Positions 43,847 to 52,128 of a stretch of 64,000 nt of DNA are shown here, piece by piece (within the stretch, counting starts at the first letter, position 1; each line of letters starts with the position of its first letter). The notes below the pieces were generated by a model. The model worked only from the letters and a program-made list of their open reading frames with translations. It had not been told where the DNA came from and ran no database searches. This DNA is from Rhizobiaceae bacterium (GTDB lineage: Bacteria > Pseudomonadota > Alphaproteobacteria > Rhizobiales > Rhizobiaceae), in assembly GCA_028279875.1 (NCBI GenBank), contig JANQMU010000054.1:1-64000 (forward strand). The letters are read 5' to 3'. Both the position numbers and the translations under genes were made by a program.

Positions 43847-45577
43847 ATGTCCGAACCCAAACGCATCCGCGGTGGCGCTCTGCTGGCGCAAGCTCTGAAG
43901 GAAAAGGGCGTCGACCACGTCTTCACGCTCGCGGGCGGTTTTTGCAACCCGGCTCTCGAGGGCTTCATGGAGTGCCAGATGCCGGTCATCAACTGCCCGC
44001 ACGAGCAGGTGGCCGGCCATCTGGCGGATGGCCATACGCGCATCACACGCAAACCAACGGTGTGCCTGGTGGGCCCCGAAGGTTTTGCCAATGCGGTCCC
44101 GGCAATGTTGGAAGCTTGGGGCGAGCGGTCTCCGGTGATTTTCATCACCGGCTCGTCCACCCTCAAGCGGCAGGGTGCGGGTGGCTTCAAGGAAATAGAT
44201 GATGTCGCGATCGCTGCGCCGTTGACCAAATACTCGGTACAGATCACGGACGGGACCCGTATCGGCGAATTTGTCGAACGCGCTTGGCGTGCCGCAACGA
44301 CTGGTTATCCCGGGCCCGTGCATCTTTCTTTGCCGGTGGACATCATGTTCTCCTCATTCGAGGAAAGTGCCGGGCGAGAGGAACGCCCCTTTGACAGGAG
44401 CGGTAGAACCGTCCCGCGCGCCTGGCCGGATCCGGAGCGGCTGGCCGAGGTGCTTAGTATCATTGAGAATGCGGAGCGCCCGGTGTTGATCGGCGGGCAC
44501 GGTGTCTGGTGGTCAGGCGGCGAAGACAGTATGGCCGCTGCGGGCACAAAGCTCAGGATTCCGTTGTTCAATGTTCCCTATCACACAAAAATGCTGGGTG
44601 AGACATGCGAGGCCTATATGGGGCTTGCCGACTTCCACCAATACCATCCTTCCAAGCAGGCGATTCACGAAGCCGATGTGGTGCTGATGGTGGGCTGCCG
44701 GCTCGACAATCAGATGAATTTCGGCAATCCGCCATTCATACCGGCTGGCACCAAACTCATTTGCGTCAATGGCAGCCACGAAGAACTCGATTACAATTTT
44801 GGCGCGGATGTTGAGCTCCTGTGCGACCCCGCCGCATTTTTCGACGCGCTGATGGACATTGGTGCCAACTGGGAAGGCTGGCTTGGCTTGCAGCGGGAGC
44901 GCCGGACGGCCTGGGTTCGCGAATGGTCCGATCACATCGCTTCCGAGACCACAAGGGACAGTGAGAGTGGCCGTCCGATGCATCCCCTGCAAATGGCGCT
45001 GGACGTTCAGGCAGCCATGAAGGATGGGGACTGGCTGGTTTTTGACGGCGGTAACACGCATTTCTGGAACGAGATTGCGACAAATATCGCCGCCGCGCGC
45101 GGCCGGAAACTGGGAGGTATTCTGCATCCCGGCAATTATTCCCTGCTGGGGGTTGGCGTCTCCTTTGCTCTTGCGGCAAAGAATTTGAACCCTGACCGGA
45201 CGACGGTTCTGGTCACCGGTGACGGGGCTTTTCTGTCGGGCGGATTGTCGATCGAGGCCTGTTTCCAGGAGGACATCCCCATCGTGGTGGTGGTGGACAA
45301 CAATGGCGGGTTGGATTGCATCAGCCAGCAGCAGGAAAGGCTGTTCTCCAGCGGCAGGCACTATGCCACTGATTTTCGCGATATACCTTTTCACACCCTG
45401 TTTGAGGGCCTCGGCGGATTTGGCGAACTGATCACGCGCCGCGAAGAATTGCCGGCTGCACTGGAACGAGCCATCGCCAGCGGTAAAACCGCCTGTCTCA
45501 ACGTCAAATGTCGGGGTGTCATTTCACCAATCGTGGCGGCAACGGCGGACAAACGCGACAAGGCGTCGATCGAATAA
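43847..45577 (+). CDS. Thiamine-diphosphate-dependent enzyme (acetolactate synthase/benzoylformate decarboxylase-like)
   Basis: ThDP enzyme of 576 aa with three domains. N-terminal pyrimidine domain carries the catalytic Glu53 in NCPHEQVAGHLADGHTR. The central domain follows (IIENAERPVLIGGHGVWWSGG). The pyrophosphate domain has GDG at residue 458 (TGDGAFLSGGLSIEA) and NN near 484, giving the GDG-x25-NN site. This superfamily includes acetolactate synthase, oxalyl-CoA and benzoylformate decarboxylases. It sits 20 bp after a 2-hydroxy-acid oxidase and overlaps the next gene by one base. Action on the 2-oxo acid so formed is inferred. A GTG nine bases upstream is an alternative start. Confidence 0.9.
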   Translation: MSEPKRIRGGALLAQALKEKGVDHVFTLAGGFCNPALEGFMECQMPVINCPHEQVAGHLADGHTRITRKPTVCLVGPEGFANAVPAMLEAWGERSPVIFITGSSTLKRQGAGGFKEIDDVAIAAPLTKYSVQITDGTRIGEFVERAWRAATTGYPGPVHLSLPVDIMFSSFEESAGREERPFDRSGRTVPRAWPDPERLAEVLSIIENAERPVLIGGHGVWWSGGEDSMAAAGTKLRIPLFNVPYHTKMLGETCEAYMGLADFHQYHPSKQAIHEADVVLMVGCRLDNQMNFGNPPFIPAGTKLICVNGSHEELDYNFGADVELLCDPAAFFDALMDIGANWEGWLGLQRERRTAWVREWSDHIASETTRDSESGRPMHPLQMALDVQAAMKDGDWLVFDGGNTHFWNEIATNIAAARGRKLGGILHPGNYSLLGVGVSFALAAKNLNPDRTTVLVTGDGAFLSGGLSIEACFQEDIPIVVVVDNNGGLDCISQQQERLFSSGRHYATDFRDIPFHTLFEGLGGFGELITRREELPAALERAIASGKTACLNVKCRGVISPIVAATADKRDKASIE

Positions 45578-45930
45578 TGGCTGTCATTTCCTCGCACACG
45601 CTCAATGGGATGGACGGGACCCATGCGTCCGGCATTCCGGTCGCTCTGAAAAACCTGTCTTCGGGTGAGATCCTCTTTGACAGTTTTACCGACGAAGGCG
45701 GCCGATTGTCCGAACACGTCGATGTAACCGGCAATGATCCGGCAACGGAATATGAACTGTGTTTCAAAACCGGGATTTTCTGGGAGGACCGGAGCTGCGG
45801 GCATATCGTTACAGCAAGGATAATCGCGTTCAGGTTCATCATGCCGGTCTCCGCGGCGCGATATCACATACCCGTTGTCCTTTCGCCCAATAGTTTCTCG
45901 TGCTGGATGTCAGTTCCGGAAGACCCATAG
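45577..45930 (+). CDS. Transthyretin/5-hydroxyisourate hydrolase-like protein, degenerate active site
   Basis: Protein of 117 aa that matches the transthyretin-like family by layout. The N terminus ISSHTLNGMDGTHASGIPVAL parallels the THVLD..G.PA.G.PV.L start, DSFTDEGGRLSEHV parallels the T..DGR segment, and YHIPVVLSPNSFS parallels the YHVPLLLSP..YS end. The final YRGS tetrapeptide of true hydroxyisourate hydrolases is missing (CWMS), and the residues between differ. It therefore may not hydrolyse hydroxyisourate. Starts at ATG 45577 overlapping the ThDP gene stop (TAATG), so it is clearly the third gene of this operon and not linked to uricase genes. Confidence 0.78.
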   Translation: MAVISSHTLNGMDGTHASGIPVALKNLSSGEILFDSFTDEGGRLSEHVDVTGNDPATEYELCFKTGIFWEDRSCGHIVTARIIAFRFIMPVSAARYHIPVVLSPNSFSCWMSVPEDP

Positions 45931-46417
45931 GGCCCGTCTGCGTACGTCAGAGCAACTCCGCCGGTTGTCAAAAAATCGGATGGTTTCAAACCGCATGCTG
46001 ACAACACTCGGTGACCGTTCCCATTCATGAAAGCTGATTTCTCCGGCGTGAGATTTCATTTCTTGTCATCTCGAAAAGCACGAATGACTGCCCGTTAACA
46101 GCACGCTGACGGAGTTATGGACGACGCCACGAAATGACACGTGCGTGCCGGTCGTGACGTTGCCCACGGCTTTGACAGGGTAGGCCGCAGGCCATGAAGA
46201 AAATCGATCCACTCGACCCCAAGCCCGGCACAGCGGCTTCAAAAATATTATTGCAAATTATTTGCGATAATATAAAGTCGGTCTCGGTAGCGCTCGATCA
46301 GGGGTGCTTGCAAACAAATTGGGAGGTTGCTTGCAGTGGATGCTCCACAGTCAATCGGACATCGAAATGTCGGTGCAAGCCGGTCAACCCAATGCTCAAA
46401 ACGACAAGGAGGACGAC
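45931..46417. other. Long intergenic region before the ROK-controlled ABC operon
   Basis: A 487 bp stretch without a credible gene. It contains the near-perfect palindrome listed separately, within an AT-rich promoter-like segment, and a short 77-codon frame (46194-46427) whose reading is not protein-like. No terminator is clear after the TTR-like gene. Confidence 0.5.
46245..46273. promoter_or_regulatory. ROK-type operator in the ABC operon promoter
   Basis: The arm TATTATTGCAAAT (46246-46258) and its partner ATTTGCGATAATA (46260-46272) form a 27 bp near-perfect palindrome around T46259, with 12 of 13 pairs matching and one more pair outside. The GATAAT within it looks like a -10 element. 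It lies 145 bp before the binding-protein start, so repression by blocking RNA polymerase is plausible. Confidence 0.75.
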
Positions 46418-47677
46418 ATGGGCATGAGAACACTGTCATTCGGCATTGCGACCGCCGTATTGGCCGCAATAAGCACGACGGCTTGGTCACAGACGATGGA
46501 GTATTGGGTTTACTCGGACTTCGGAACCGGCAAGGCCGGCGAGTTGCAGCGCACATTCATCAAGGAGTTTGAAGATGCCAATCCGGGTGTGAAAATCAAT
46601 CTGTCCGCCAAGGGCAACAACGACCTGACAGCAGGCCAGGTGGCCGGTGCCGCAAGCGGAGATATACCGGACGTTTTCATGAACTCGACCGCAGTGGGTT
46701 CAACGCTGACGGCGGCAAATGCGCTCCACAACATCAAGGAAATGTGGGACGCGATGCCGGAGGACTACCGCTCCCAGTTCAATCCCGACCTGATCAAATT
46801 GTGCCAGCCGTCTCCGACAGAGATGTATTGCATCCCCTATACCGGATATGGCTCGTTCATGTTCCGCAACCTTGCAGTTCTGCGCGAAGCGGGCATCGAT
46901 CCGAACGATCCGATTGAGACCTGGGATCAGTGGTTGGCGCAGGTCGAGAAGGTCACGGCAGCAGGCAAGAAGGCTGTGCCCGACATGTCTCTGACATGGT
47001 GGTCGATCGTCGACATCTACTCCGCATTGGCCGATGACAGCGAATGGGGCGCGGATTTTGAGAACAACAGGACGCTTCTCAATGAAGCCAAATACGCAGA
47101 GACACTCGATTTCATTGCGAAGCTGGCCCCGCATTCCACGGGCACGAGCATCTGGGACCAGACCTCAACTGACCTCTTTATCAGCAACGAACTGGCGTTT
47201 TCCCTCAACGGTCCCTGGTTGAACCCCGCGCTTGAAGAAGCGAAGGAAAAGAACGGTCTGGAGTATGACTGGGTGTTGGTCCCTGGCCCGGAGGCCGGTC
47301 GGCACGGCGGCGTACAGGGCTATGAATTCATCGGTGTCGGTCCGACCGACAACGCTGAAATGGCCTTCAAGTTCGCTGCTCATGTCGCGGGCAAGGAACA
47401 GATGGTGCGCTGGGCCGGCGCGCTGGGCCGTTTTAACTCCAACGACGCCGCTTTGAACGATCCGGCGGTCAAGGATCATCCGCTTCTGGCAATCACCCGT
47501 GAAGCGGTGACCCATTCATTGCTGAACAAACCGCCATTCTTCAAAGACGCCTATCCATCGGACTATTGGCAGATCATGGTGGACAATTCCAATGCCGTGA
47601 TCGATGGCGACATGACGGCCGCGGAGGCCGCCGAGGCAACGATCGAGCAGCTCAACGAAGTGCTCGAAGACCGGTAA
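46418..47677 (+). CDS. Carbohydrate ABC transporter substrate-binding protein (CUT1 type)
   Basis: Periplasmic binding protein of 419 aa, solute-binding family 1. Signal peptide MGMRTLSFGIATAVLAAISTTAWS, then TMEYWVYSDFGTGKAGELQRTFIKEFEDANPGVKI, IPDVFMNSTAVG, CIPYTGYGSFMFRNLAVLREAGIDP and AFSLNGPWLNPALEEAKEKNG, all typical of sugar-binding lipoprotein-free members. AAGGAGG precedes ATG 46418. First gene of a CUT1 operon with two permeases and an ATPase. A palindromic operator lies upstream. Confidence 0.93.
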   Translation: MGMRTLSFGIATAVLAAISTTAWSQTMEYWVYSDFGTGKAGELQRTFIKEFEDANPGVKINLSAKGNNDLTAGQVAGAASGDIPDVFMNSTAVGSTLTAANALHNIKEMWDAMPEDYRSQFNPDLIKLCQPSPTEMYCIPYTGYGSFMFRNLAVLREAGIDPNDPIETWDQWLAQVEKVTAAGKKAVPDMSLTWWSIVDIYSALADDSEWGADFENNRTLLNEAKYAETLDFIAKLAPHSTGTSIWDQTSTDLFISNELAFSLNGPWLNPALEEAKEKNGLEYDWVLVPGPEAGRHGGVQGYEFIGVGPTDNAEMAFKFAAHVAGKEQMVRWAGALGRFNSNDAALNDPAVKDHPLLAITREAVTHSLLNKPPFFKDAYPSDYWQIMVDNSNAVIDGDMTAAEAAEATIEQLNEVLEDR

Positions 47678-47739
47678 GCGCGGTTGGGAGCGGCTGTCTT
47701 TGTGCGGCCGTTCCCCGACCCATTACCCCGGGGGACAGA

Positions 47740-48627
47740 ATGGCGAACAATTTCAGGAGATCATGGCCGCATTACATGATGTTGGTGCCGTTCTTCGCGA
47801 TCTTTTTCGCCTTCTTCCTCTATCCGATCCTGAGCGGCCTTTATTACAGCTTCTTCAAATGGGATGCGATCAATCCGGCAGAATATGTCGGGCTCGGCAA
47901 TTACGAAAGGATTTTGGGCTCACGCAAATTCAAGCTCTCAATCACCAATCTCCTTCTCTACGTCTCCATCACGGTTCCGCTGGGCATCACCATTGCATTT
48001 CTGCTGGCTTTGCTGGTCGACAGTTTCAAAGGCGTATGGGCGAATGTCTTCCGCTCCGCTTTCTTCGTGCCGGTGATGATGCCCCTCTTTCTCGCTGCAA
48101 CGATCTGGCGTTGGATCTACACGCCTGAAGTGGGCATCCTGAACACGATCCTCGGCTGGTTCGGCATCGCCTCGGTCAACTTCCTGAACAACACCGACAC
48201 CATGCTGTTCGCCCTCATCGCCGTGGATGTCTGGGTGTCCGCCGGGTTCAACATGGTGATCATTCTGGCCGGCCTGAAGAATGTGCCGTCGCATCTCTAT
48301 GAGGCTGCGCGCCTTGATGGCGCCAGCAAGGTGCAGGAGGTTATCTACGTTACGGTCCCGATGATCGCGCCGGTTCTCTTCTTCGTCATCACCTACGGGT
48401 TCATCTCGGCACTGCAGGTGTTCGATGTCCCGTGGCTGCTGACAACGTCGTCCTTTGAGAGCTATGGCGGCCGGCGCGGCGCGCTGCTCTTTCCGGTCAT
48501 GGACATGATGGGTCGCGGTTTCGGGCAGTTGCGCTTTGGCGAGGCGGCCGCCTATGGCTTCATTCTGACCTTCATCATCATGACAGTGACGGTGCTTCTC
48601 TTCGCGTTGAGCCGGAGGCCGTCATGA
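47740..48627 (+). CDS. Carbohydrate ABC transporter permease (MalF/UgpA type)
   Basis: Membrane permease of 295 aa with six predicted helices. The family loop EAARLDGASKVQEVIYVTVPMIAPVLFF is the EAA motif that contacts the ATPase. N-terminal helix MMLVPFFAIFFAFFLYPILSGLYYSFF is typical. ATG 47740 follows GGGGGACAG. It overlaps the next permease by 4 bp. Confidence 0.94.
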   Translation: MANNFRRSWPHYMMLVPFFAIFFAFFLYPILSGLYYSFFKWDAINPAEYVGLGNYERILGSRKFKLSITNLLLYVSITVPLGITIAFLLALLVDSFKGVWANVFRSAFFVPVMMPLFLAATIWRWIYTPEVGILNTILGWFGIASVNFLNNTDTMLFALIAVDVWVSAGFNMVIILAGLKNVPSHLYEAARLDGASKVQEVIYVTVPMIAPVLFFVITYGFISALQVFDVPWLLTTSSFESYGGRRGALLFPVMDMMGRGFGQLRFGEAAAYGFILTFIIMTVTVLLFALSRRPS

Positions 48628-49505
48628 GCGTTGCGGCAACACCGTCCTTTCGCGATCGGGCCTATGCCGGGTTCTCGTCGGATCGCCTTTGGACGGTCCT
48701 GAAATGGGTTGCCGCTCTGTGCGTGGCGGCCGTTGCCATCTTTCCCCTCTGGTGGATGTTCAACGTCGTTTTTGCCGAGGCTGGCGTGCCGGTCTCAACA
48801 AACCCCCGGCTCTATCCGACCTCGTTTACCGCCGGCTTTGAAAAAATCTGGACCATCTTCACCGAGACCGCCTATCTGCGCGCCTATTATGTCTCGGTGA
48901 TGTATACGATCCTGACCATTGCCGGTCTGCTGATCGTGAGCTCCATGGCTGCATTTGAGTTCGCGCTCTTCGACTTTCCCGGCAAGCGTTTTCTCTTCGC
49001 GCTCGTGATGGTCTCCCTGATGGTTCCGCAGGCGGTCACGCTCATCCCGACCTATCTGCTGGTCGCGGATCTCGGCTGGGTCAACACCATGCAGGGCCTG
49101 GTTGTGCCGGGTATCGCGTCCGCCTTTGGCCTCTTCATGCTTACGCAGTTCATGCAGAGTATTCCCAAAGAGACCTTGGAGGCGGGTCGCCTGGAGGGTG
49201 CAAACCACTTCCAACTGTTCTGGTATATCGCGTTTCCGCTCTCGAAAAACGCTCTGATCACCCTTGCGATCCTCACGTTCATGAAGACCTGGGGCAATTT
49301 CATTTGGCCGCTCGTCATCTCGGTTCGTCAGGATTCCTACACCGTCAGCCAGGTGATCAATCTCTTCAATTCGCCGTTCTCACACACCACGGTCGATGTT
49401 GTGATGACGGCCAACTTTCTCGCAGCGATCCCGCCACTGATCTTCTTCCTCTTCTTCCAACGCAAGATCATCGAGGGAGTCCAGATGTCCGGCAACAAGG
49501 GATGA
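48624..49505 (+). CDS. Carbohydrate ABC transporter permease (MalG/UgpE type)
   Basis: Membrane permease of 293 aa. Six helices; the ATPase-contact loop ETLEAGRLEGANHFQLFWYIAFPLSKNALI is the EAA motif, preceded by GLFMLTQFMQSIP. The overlap with the upstream permease (ATGA) shows coupling. The ATPase gene begins 31 bp downstream. Confidence 0.94.
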   Translation: MSVAATPSFRDRAYAGFSSDRLWTVLKWVAALCVAAVAIFPLWWMFNVVFAEAGVPVSTNPRLYPTSFTAGFEKIWTIFTETAYLRAYYVSVMYTILTIAGLLIVSSMAAFEFALFDFPGKRFLFALVMVSLMVPQAVTLIPTYLLVADLGWVNTMQGLVVPGIASAFGLFMLTQFMQSIPKETLEAGRLEGANHFQLFWYIAFPLSKNALITLAILTFMKTWGNFIWPLVISVRQDSYTVSQVINLFNSPFSHTTVDVVMTANFLAAIPPLIFFLFFQRKIIEGVQMSGNKG

Positions 49506-49536
49506 TTGCGCCGGCGATACGGAAAGACCTGAACAC

Positions 49537-50637
49537 ATGGCACAGCTTCAAATCAGAAACGGTCAAAAGGACTACGGAAACGTCAAAGTGCTTCGCGATA
49601 TCGAACTTGACGTCGACAATGGAGAGTTCGTGGTGCTGGTTGGGCCGTCGGGATGCGGCAAATCCACCCTGCTTCGCATGATCTCTGGACTTGAAGAGAT
49701 CACGGGCGGGGAAATCGAGCTTGATGGCGATATCGTCAATGACGTCGATCCGGCACAACGCGGAACCGCGATGGTGTTCCAATCTTATGCGCTCTTCCCG
49801 CATATGACCGTTGCCCAAAACATGGGCTTCAGTCTCAAACTCGCCAAACGGCCCAGGGCCGAGATTCAGGAAAAGGTCACGAATGCGGCACGTATTTTGC
49901 GTCTTGAGCAACTGCTTGGTCGCAAGCCGTCCCAGCTTTCCGGCGGCCAAAAGCAACGTGTGGCCATCGGTCGGGCAATTGTCCGCAATCCAAAGATCTT
50001 CCTCTTTGATGAACCGCTTTCAAACCTGGATGCGGAACTGCGCATTCAAATGCGTGCGGAACTCATCCAGCTCCATCGCCAGCTTGGTTCCACAATGATT
50101 TATGTGACCCATGACCAGGTTGAGGCCATGACCCTCGCCGACAAAATGGTCGTGCTTGAGGCGGGCAACATTCAGCAGGTCGGGAAACCGCTCGACCTCT
50201 ACGATGATCCGGCCAATAAATTCGTTGCGGGCTTTGTCGGAACGCCGAAAATGAACTTCATAGGAGCCGCTGTCAAAGGAAATGACGGCAAACAGCTCTC
50301 TCTGACCCTCGCCGATCTTGACGGCGCGTTTGACTTGTCCCTTCCGTGGACGGCTGACGCGCCCGAGGCAGGTGAGAAGGTCGAAATCGGCGTTCGTCCG
50401 GAGCACCTTCACTTCAGCGTAACCAAGGGGTCAGGCTTCTCCCTTCCGGTCACCGTGGCATTTGTCGAGGAACTTGGTGACCTTACCTATGTCTTCGCCG
50501 ACAGCGAAGCAGGCAAACGTTTGACCTTGGAGAAAAAGGACGGCCGTCACACGGGCGCGAAACGCGGTTTTGCCACCACCAATACGGACGCTCTGCTTTT
50601 ATTTGCCGAGGACGGTCAACGCCTGCGTTCCGCCTGA
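49537..50637 (+). CDS. ABC transporter ATP-binding protein (UgpC/MalK type)
   Basis: ATPase of 366 aa of the CUT1 family. Walker A GPSGCGKSTLLRMISGLE, Q-loop MVFQSYALFPHMTV, signature LSGGQKQRVAIGRAIV, Walker B IFLFDEPLSNLDAELR and H-loop VTHDQVEAMTLADK. The C-terminal TOBE regulatory domain contains GVRPEHLHF. It begins 31 bp after the second permease, completing a full importer. Convergent with the ROK repressor gene. Confidence 0.96.
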   Translation: MAQLQIRNGQKDYGNVKVLRDIELDVDNGEFVVLVGPSGCGKSTLLRMISGLEEITGGEIELDGDIVNDVDPAQRGTAMVFQSYALFPHMTVAQNMGFSLKLAKRPRAEIQEKVTNAARILRLEQLLGRKPSQLSGGQKQRVAIGRAIVRNPKIFLFDEPLSNLDAELRIQMRAELIQLHRQLGSTMIYVTHDQVEAMTLADKMVVLEAGNIQQVGKPLDLYDDPANKFVAGFVGTPKMNFIGAAVKGNDGKQLSLTLADLDGAFDLSLPWTADAPEAGEKVEIGVRPEHLHFSVTKGSGFSLPVTVAFVEELGDLTYVFADSEAGKRLTLEKKDGRHTGAKRGFATTNTDALLLFAEDGQRLRSA

Positions 50638-50677
50638 TGCGTTCTGTGATGGACGTCCGGTTCAGGGATGATTCGGA

Positions 50678-51919
50678 TCAACCGGCAAGGAGGTTGTACA
50701 GGCTGGAACCTTCTGTGGGCCGAACATAATCAAGGCCCGTATGACCGTTCACCGGCGGATTGAGAAGTGTTGAGAGCGGCAGCGCAGCCGCACCCAGTGC
50801 AACATCTCCATCAACGACCCTCAACTGGAGCCGGGCGGAGATTTCCGGATCTTTTTGACTGGCCTGATGCTGCTCCAGAACCGACCTTCCAAGCTCTTCG
50901 AGCAGTTCCTTCGGCAGTTGACCGCCCAAGTATATCACCTCGGGATCGATCACGTTCTGCAGAATGTTGATTCCCGTGTAAAGGTGCTTGGCGGCGACCT
51001 TGCTCCACGCTTTCAGCCTCGTGTCGCCGGATCGAAAAGCTTCACTTATCGCTTTAGGCGGTACGGCTTCGAATTCGGTATCTGACCCGGTGATTGCCTG
51101 ATAGGCGGAGAACAGCGAAGCATAACGTTCAAGGCATCCTTTGTTCCCGCAGGGGCAAGGCCTTCCACCGGGATCAACGATCATATGCCCTATTTCCGCT
51201 GATCGATTATGCGCGCCGACATATTGCGTGCCGTTGATCATCAGGCCGCCACCGAGACCCAGACCGAAATAGAAGTAGACATAGGATGCCACATTGCGGG
51301 CTTCACCGAAAAGGCCTTCCCCAATGGCAGCCGTGGTGGCGTCATTTTCGACAAACACCGGCAGGCCCAGCCGCCTGGACAGCGTCTGCGCAAGCGGATG
51401 GCCCTTCCAGTTGGTCATTGTCAGTGCATTGCCAGACAGAAAGACACCGTCCCGGAATATGCCAGGCATGGCAACACCGACACCAAGCAGGCGGGATCCG
51501 AAAGATGGATCGCCGCCCGCGAGTTTCTCAACAATCCCGGCGGCAACGCCTTCGACATAATCCGGCTCCTGGTTGGCAAGTTTTGCCCGTTGACGCCCAA
51601 AATCCTGGCCATCCACATTGGTGACAACGCCCGTCACGTTGTGTTGGTCGATATGCAGGCCGATATTGAGGATGGAGTTGGGTTGGACCGTATATTCGCG
51701 GGCCGGTTTGCCCTTCTTGCCGGTGTGGATCGGGCGCTCCTCAATGACGCCGTAAGCTTCGAAGTCAGCAACGATATTGGAGACGGTCTGCGGGGTCACC
51801 TGCATTCGGGTCGCGACGGCATTTCGGGAAATCGGGCCATTTCGATAGATTGCCTCGAAGGCCACGCGACGATTCAGGCCCTTTGCGTCATCCAGATTTG
51901 CGCCGCGTCGCAATACCAT
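50678..51919 (-). CDS. ROK family transcriptional regulator (NagC/XylR type)
   Basis: Repressor of 413 aa. N-terminal winged helix-turn-helix (NRRVAFEAIYRNGPISRNAVATRMQVTPQTVSNIVADF) is joined to a sugar-kinase-like ROK domain with GVGVAMPGI, VENDATTAAIGEGLFG, YFGLGLGGGLMINGTQ, and the zinc motif CPCGNKGCLERYA. Effector sugar unknown. It is flanked by the ABC operon and by the SIS and ROK-kinase genes. Both of those units carry related palindromes in their promoters, so it likely represses both. Confidence 0.95.
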   Translation of the reverse strand: MVLRRGANLDDAKGLNRRVAFEAIYRNGPISRNAVATRMQVTPQTVSNIVADFEAYGVIEERPIHTGKKGKPAREYTVQPNSILNIGLHIDQHNVTGVVTNVDGQDFGRQRAKLANQEPDYVEGVAAGIVEKLAGGDPSFGSRLLGVGVAMPGIFRDGVFLSGNALTMTNWKGHPLAQTLSRRLGLPVFVENDATTAAIGEGLFGEARNVASYVYFYFGLGLGGGLMINGTQYVGAHNRSAEIGHMIVDPGGRPCPCGNKGCLERYASLFSAYQAITGSDTEFEAVPPKAISEAFRSGDTRLKAWSKVAAKHLYTGINILQNVIDPEVIYLGGQLPKELLEELGRSVLEQHQASQKDPEISARLQLRVVDGDVALGAAALPLSTLLNPPVNGHTGLDYVRPTEGSSLYNLLAG

Positions 51920-52056
51920 GTTCCCTCCTCGTCGTACGGCTTTCGCCGGTTTCTATTGGTTCGGTTCATCTCCGCGTTCCCGACCAATGCGAATTGCGGG
52001 TCGCAAGATGGCACGAATGTGCCACGCATACCACACATCTTCCGCCGCTCGCTTGA

Positions 52057-52081
52057 TTATCGCAAATGATTTGTGTTAAAA
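52057..52081. promoter_or_regulatory. Second ROK-type operator, between the repressor and SIS genes
   Basis: ATTATCGCAAAT (52057-52068), G69, then ATTTGTGTTAAA matches the operator at 46245-46273: the left half is the same but for one ending base, the right half has three changes. It lies 48 bp before the SIS gene start and 137 bp from the divergent repressor start. Position and likeness suggest the same regulator. Confidence 0.65.
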
Positions 52082-52128
52082 ATTGCGGATACGGGTTGAT
52101 CTGTTTCAGCAGCAAAATAGGGAGTTAC

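Noticed and set aside
46194..46427. Small 77-codon frame before the ABC operon
   Set aside because: It spans the operator and overlaps the binding-protein start; the translation has no recognisable character.
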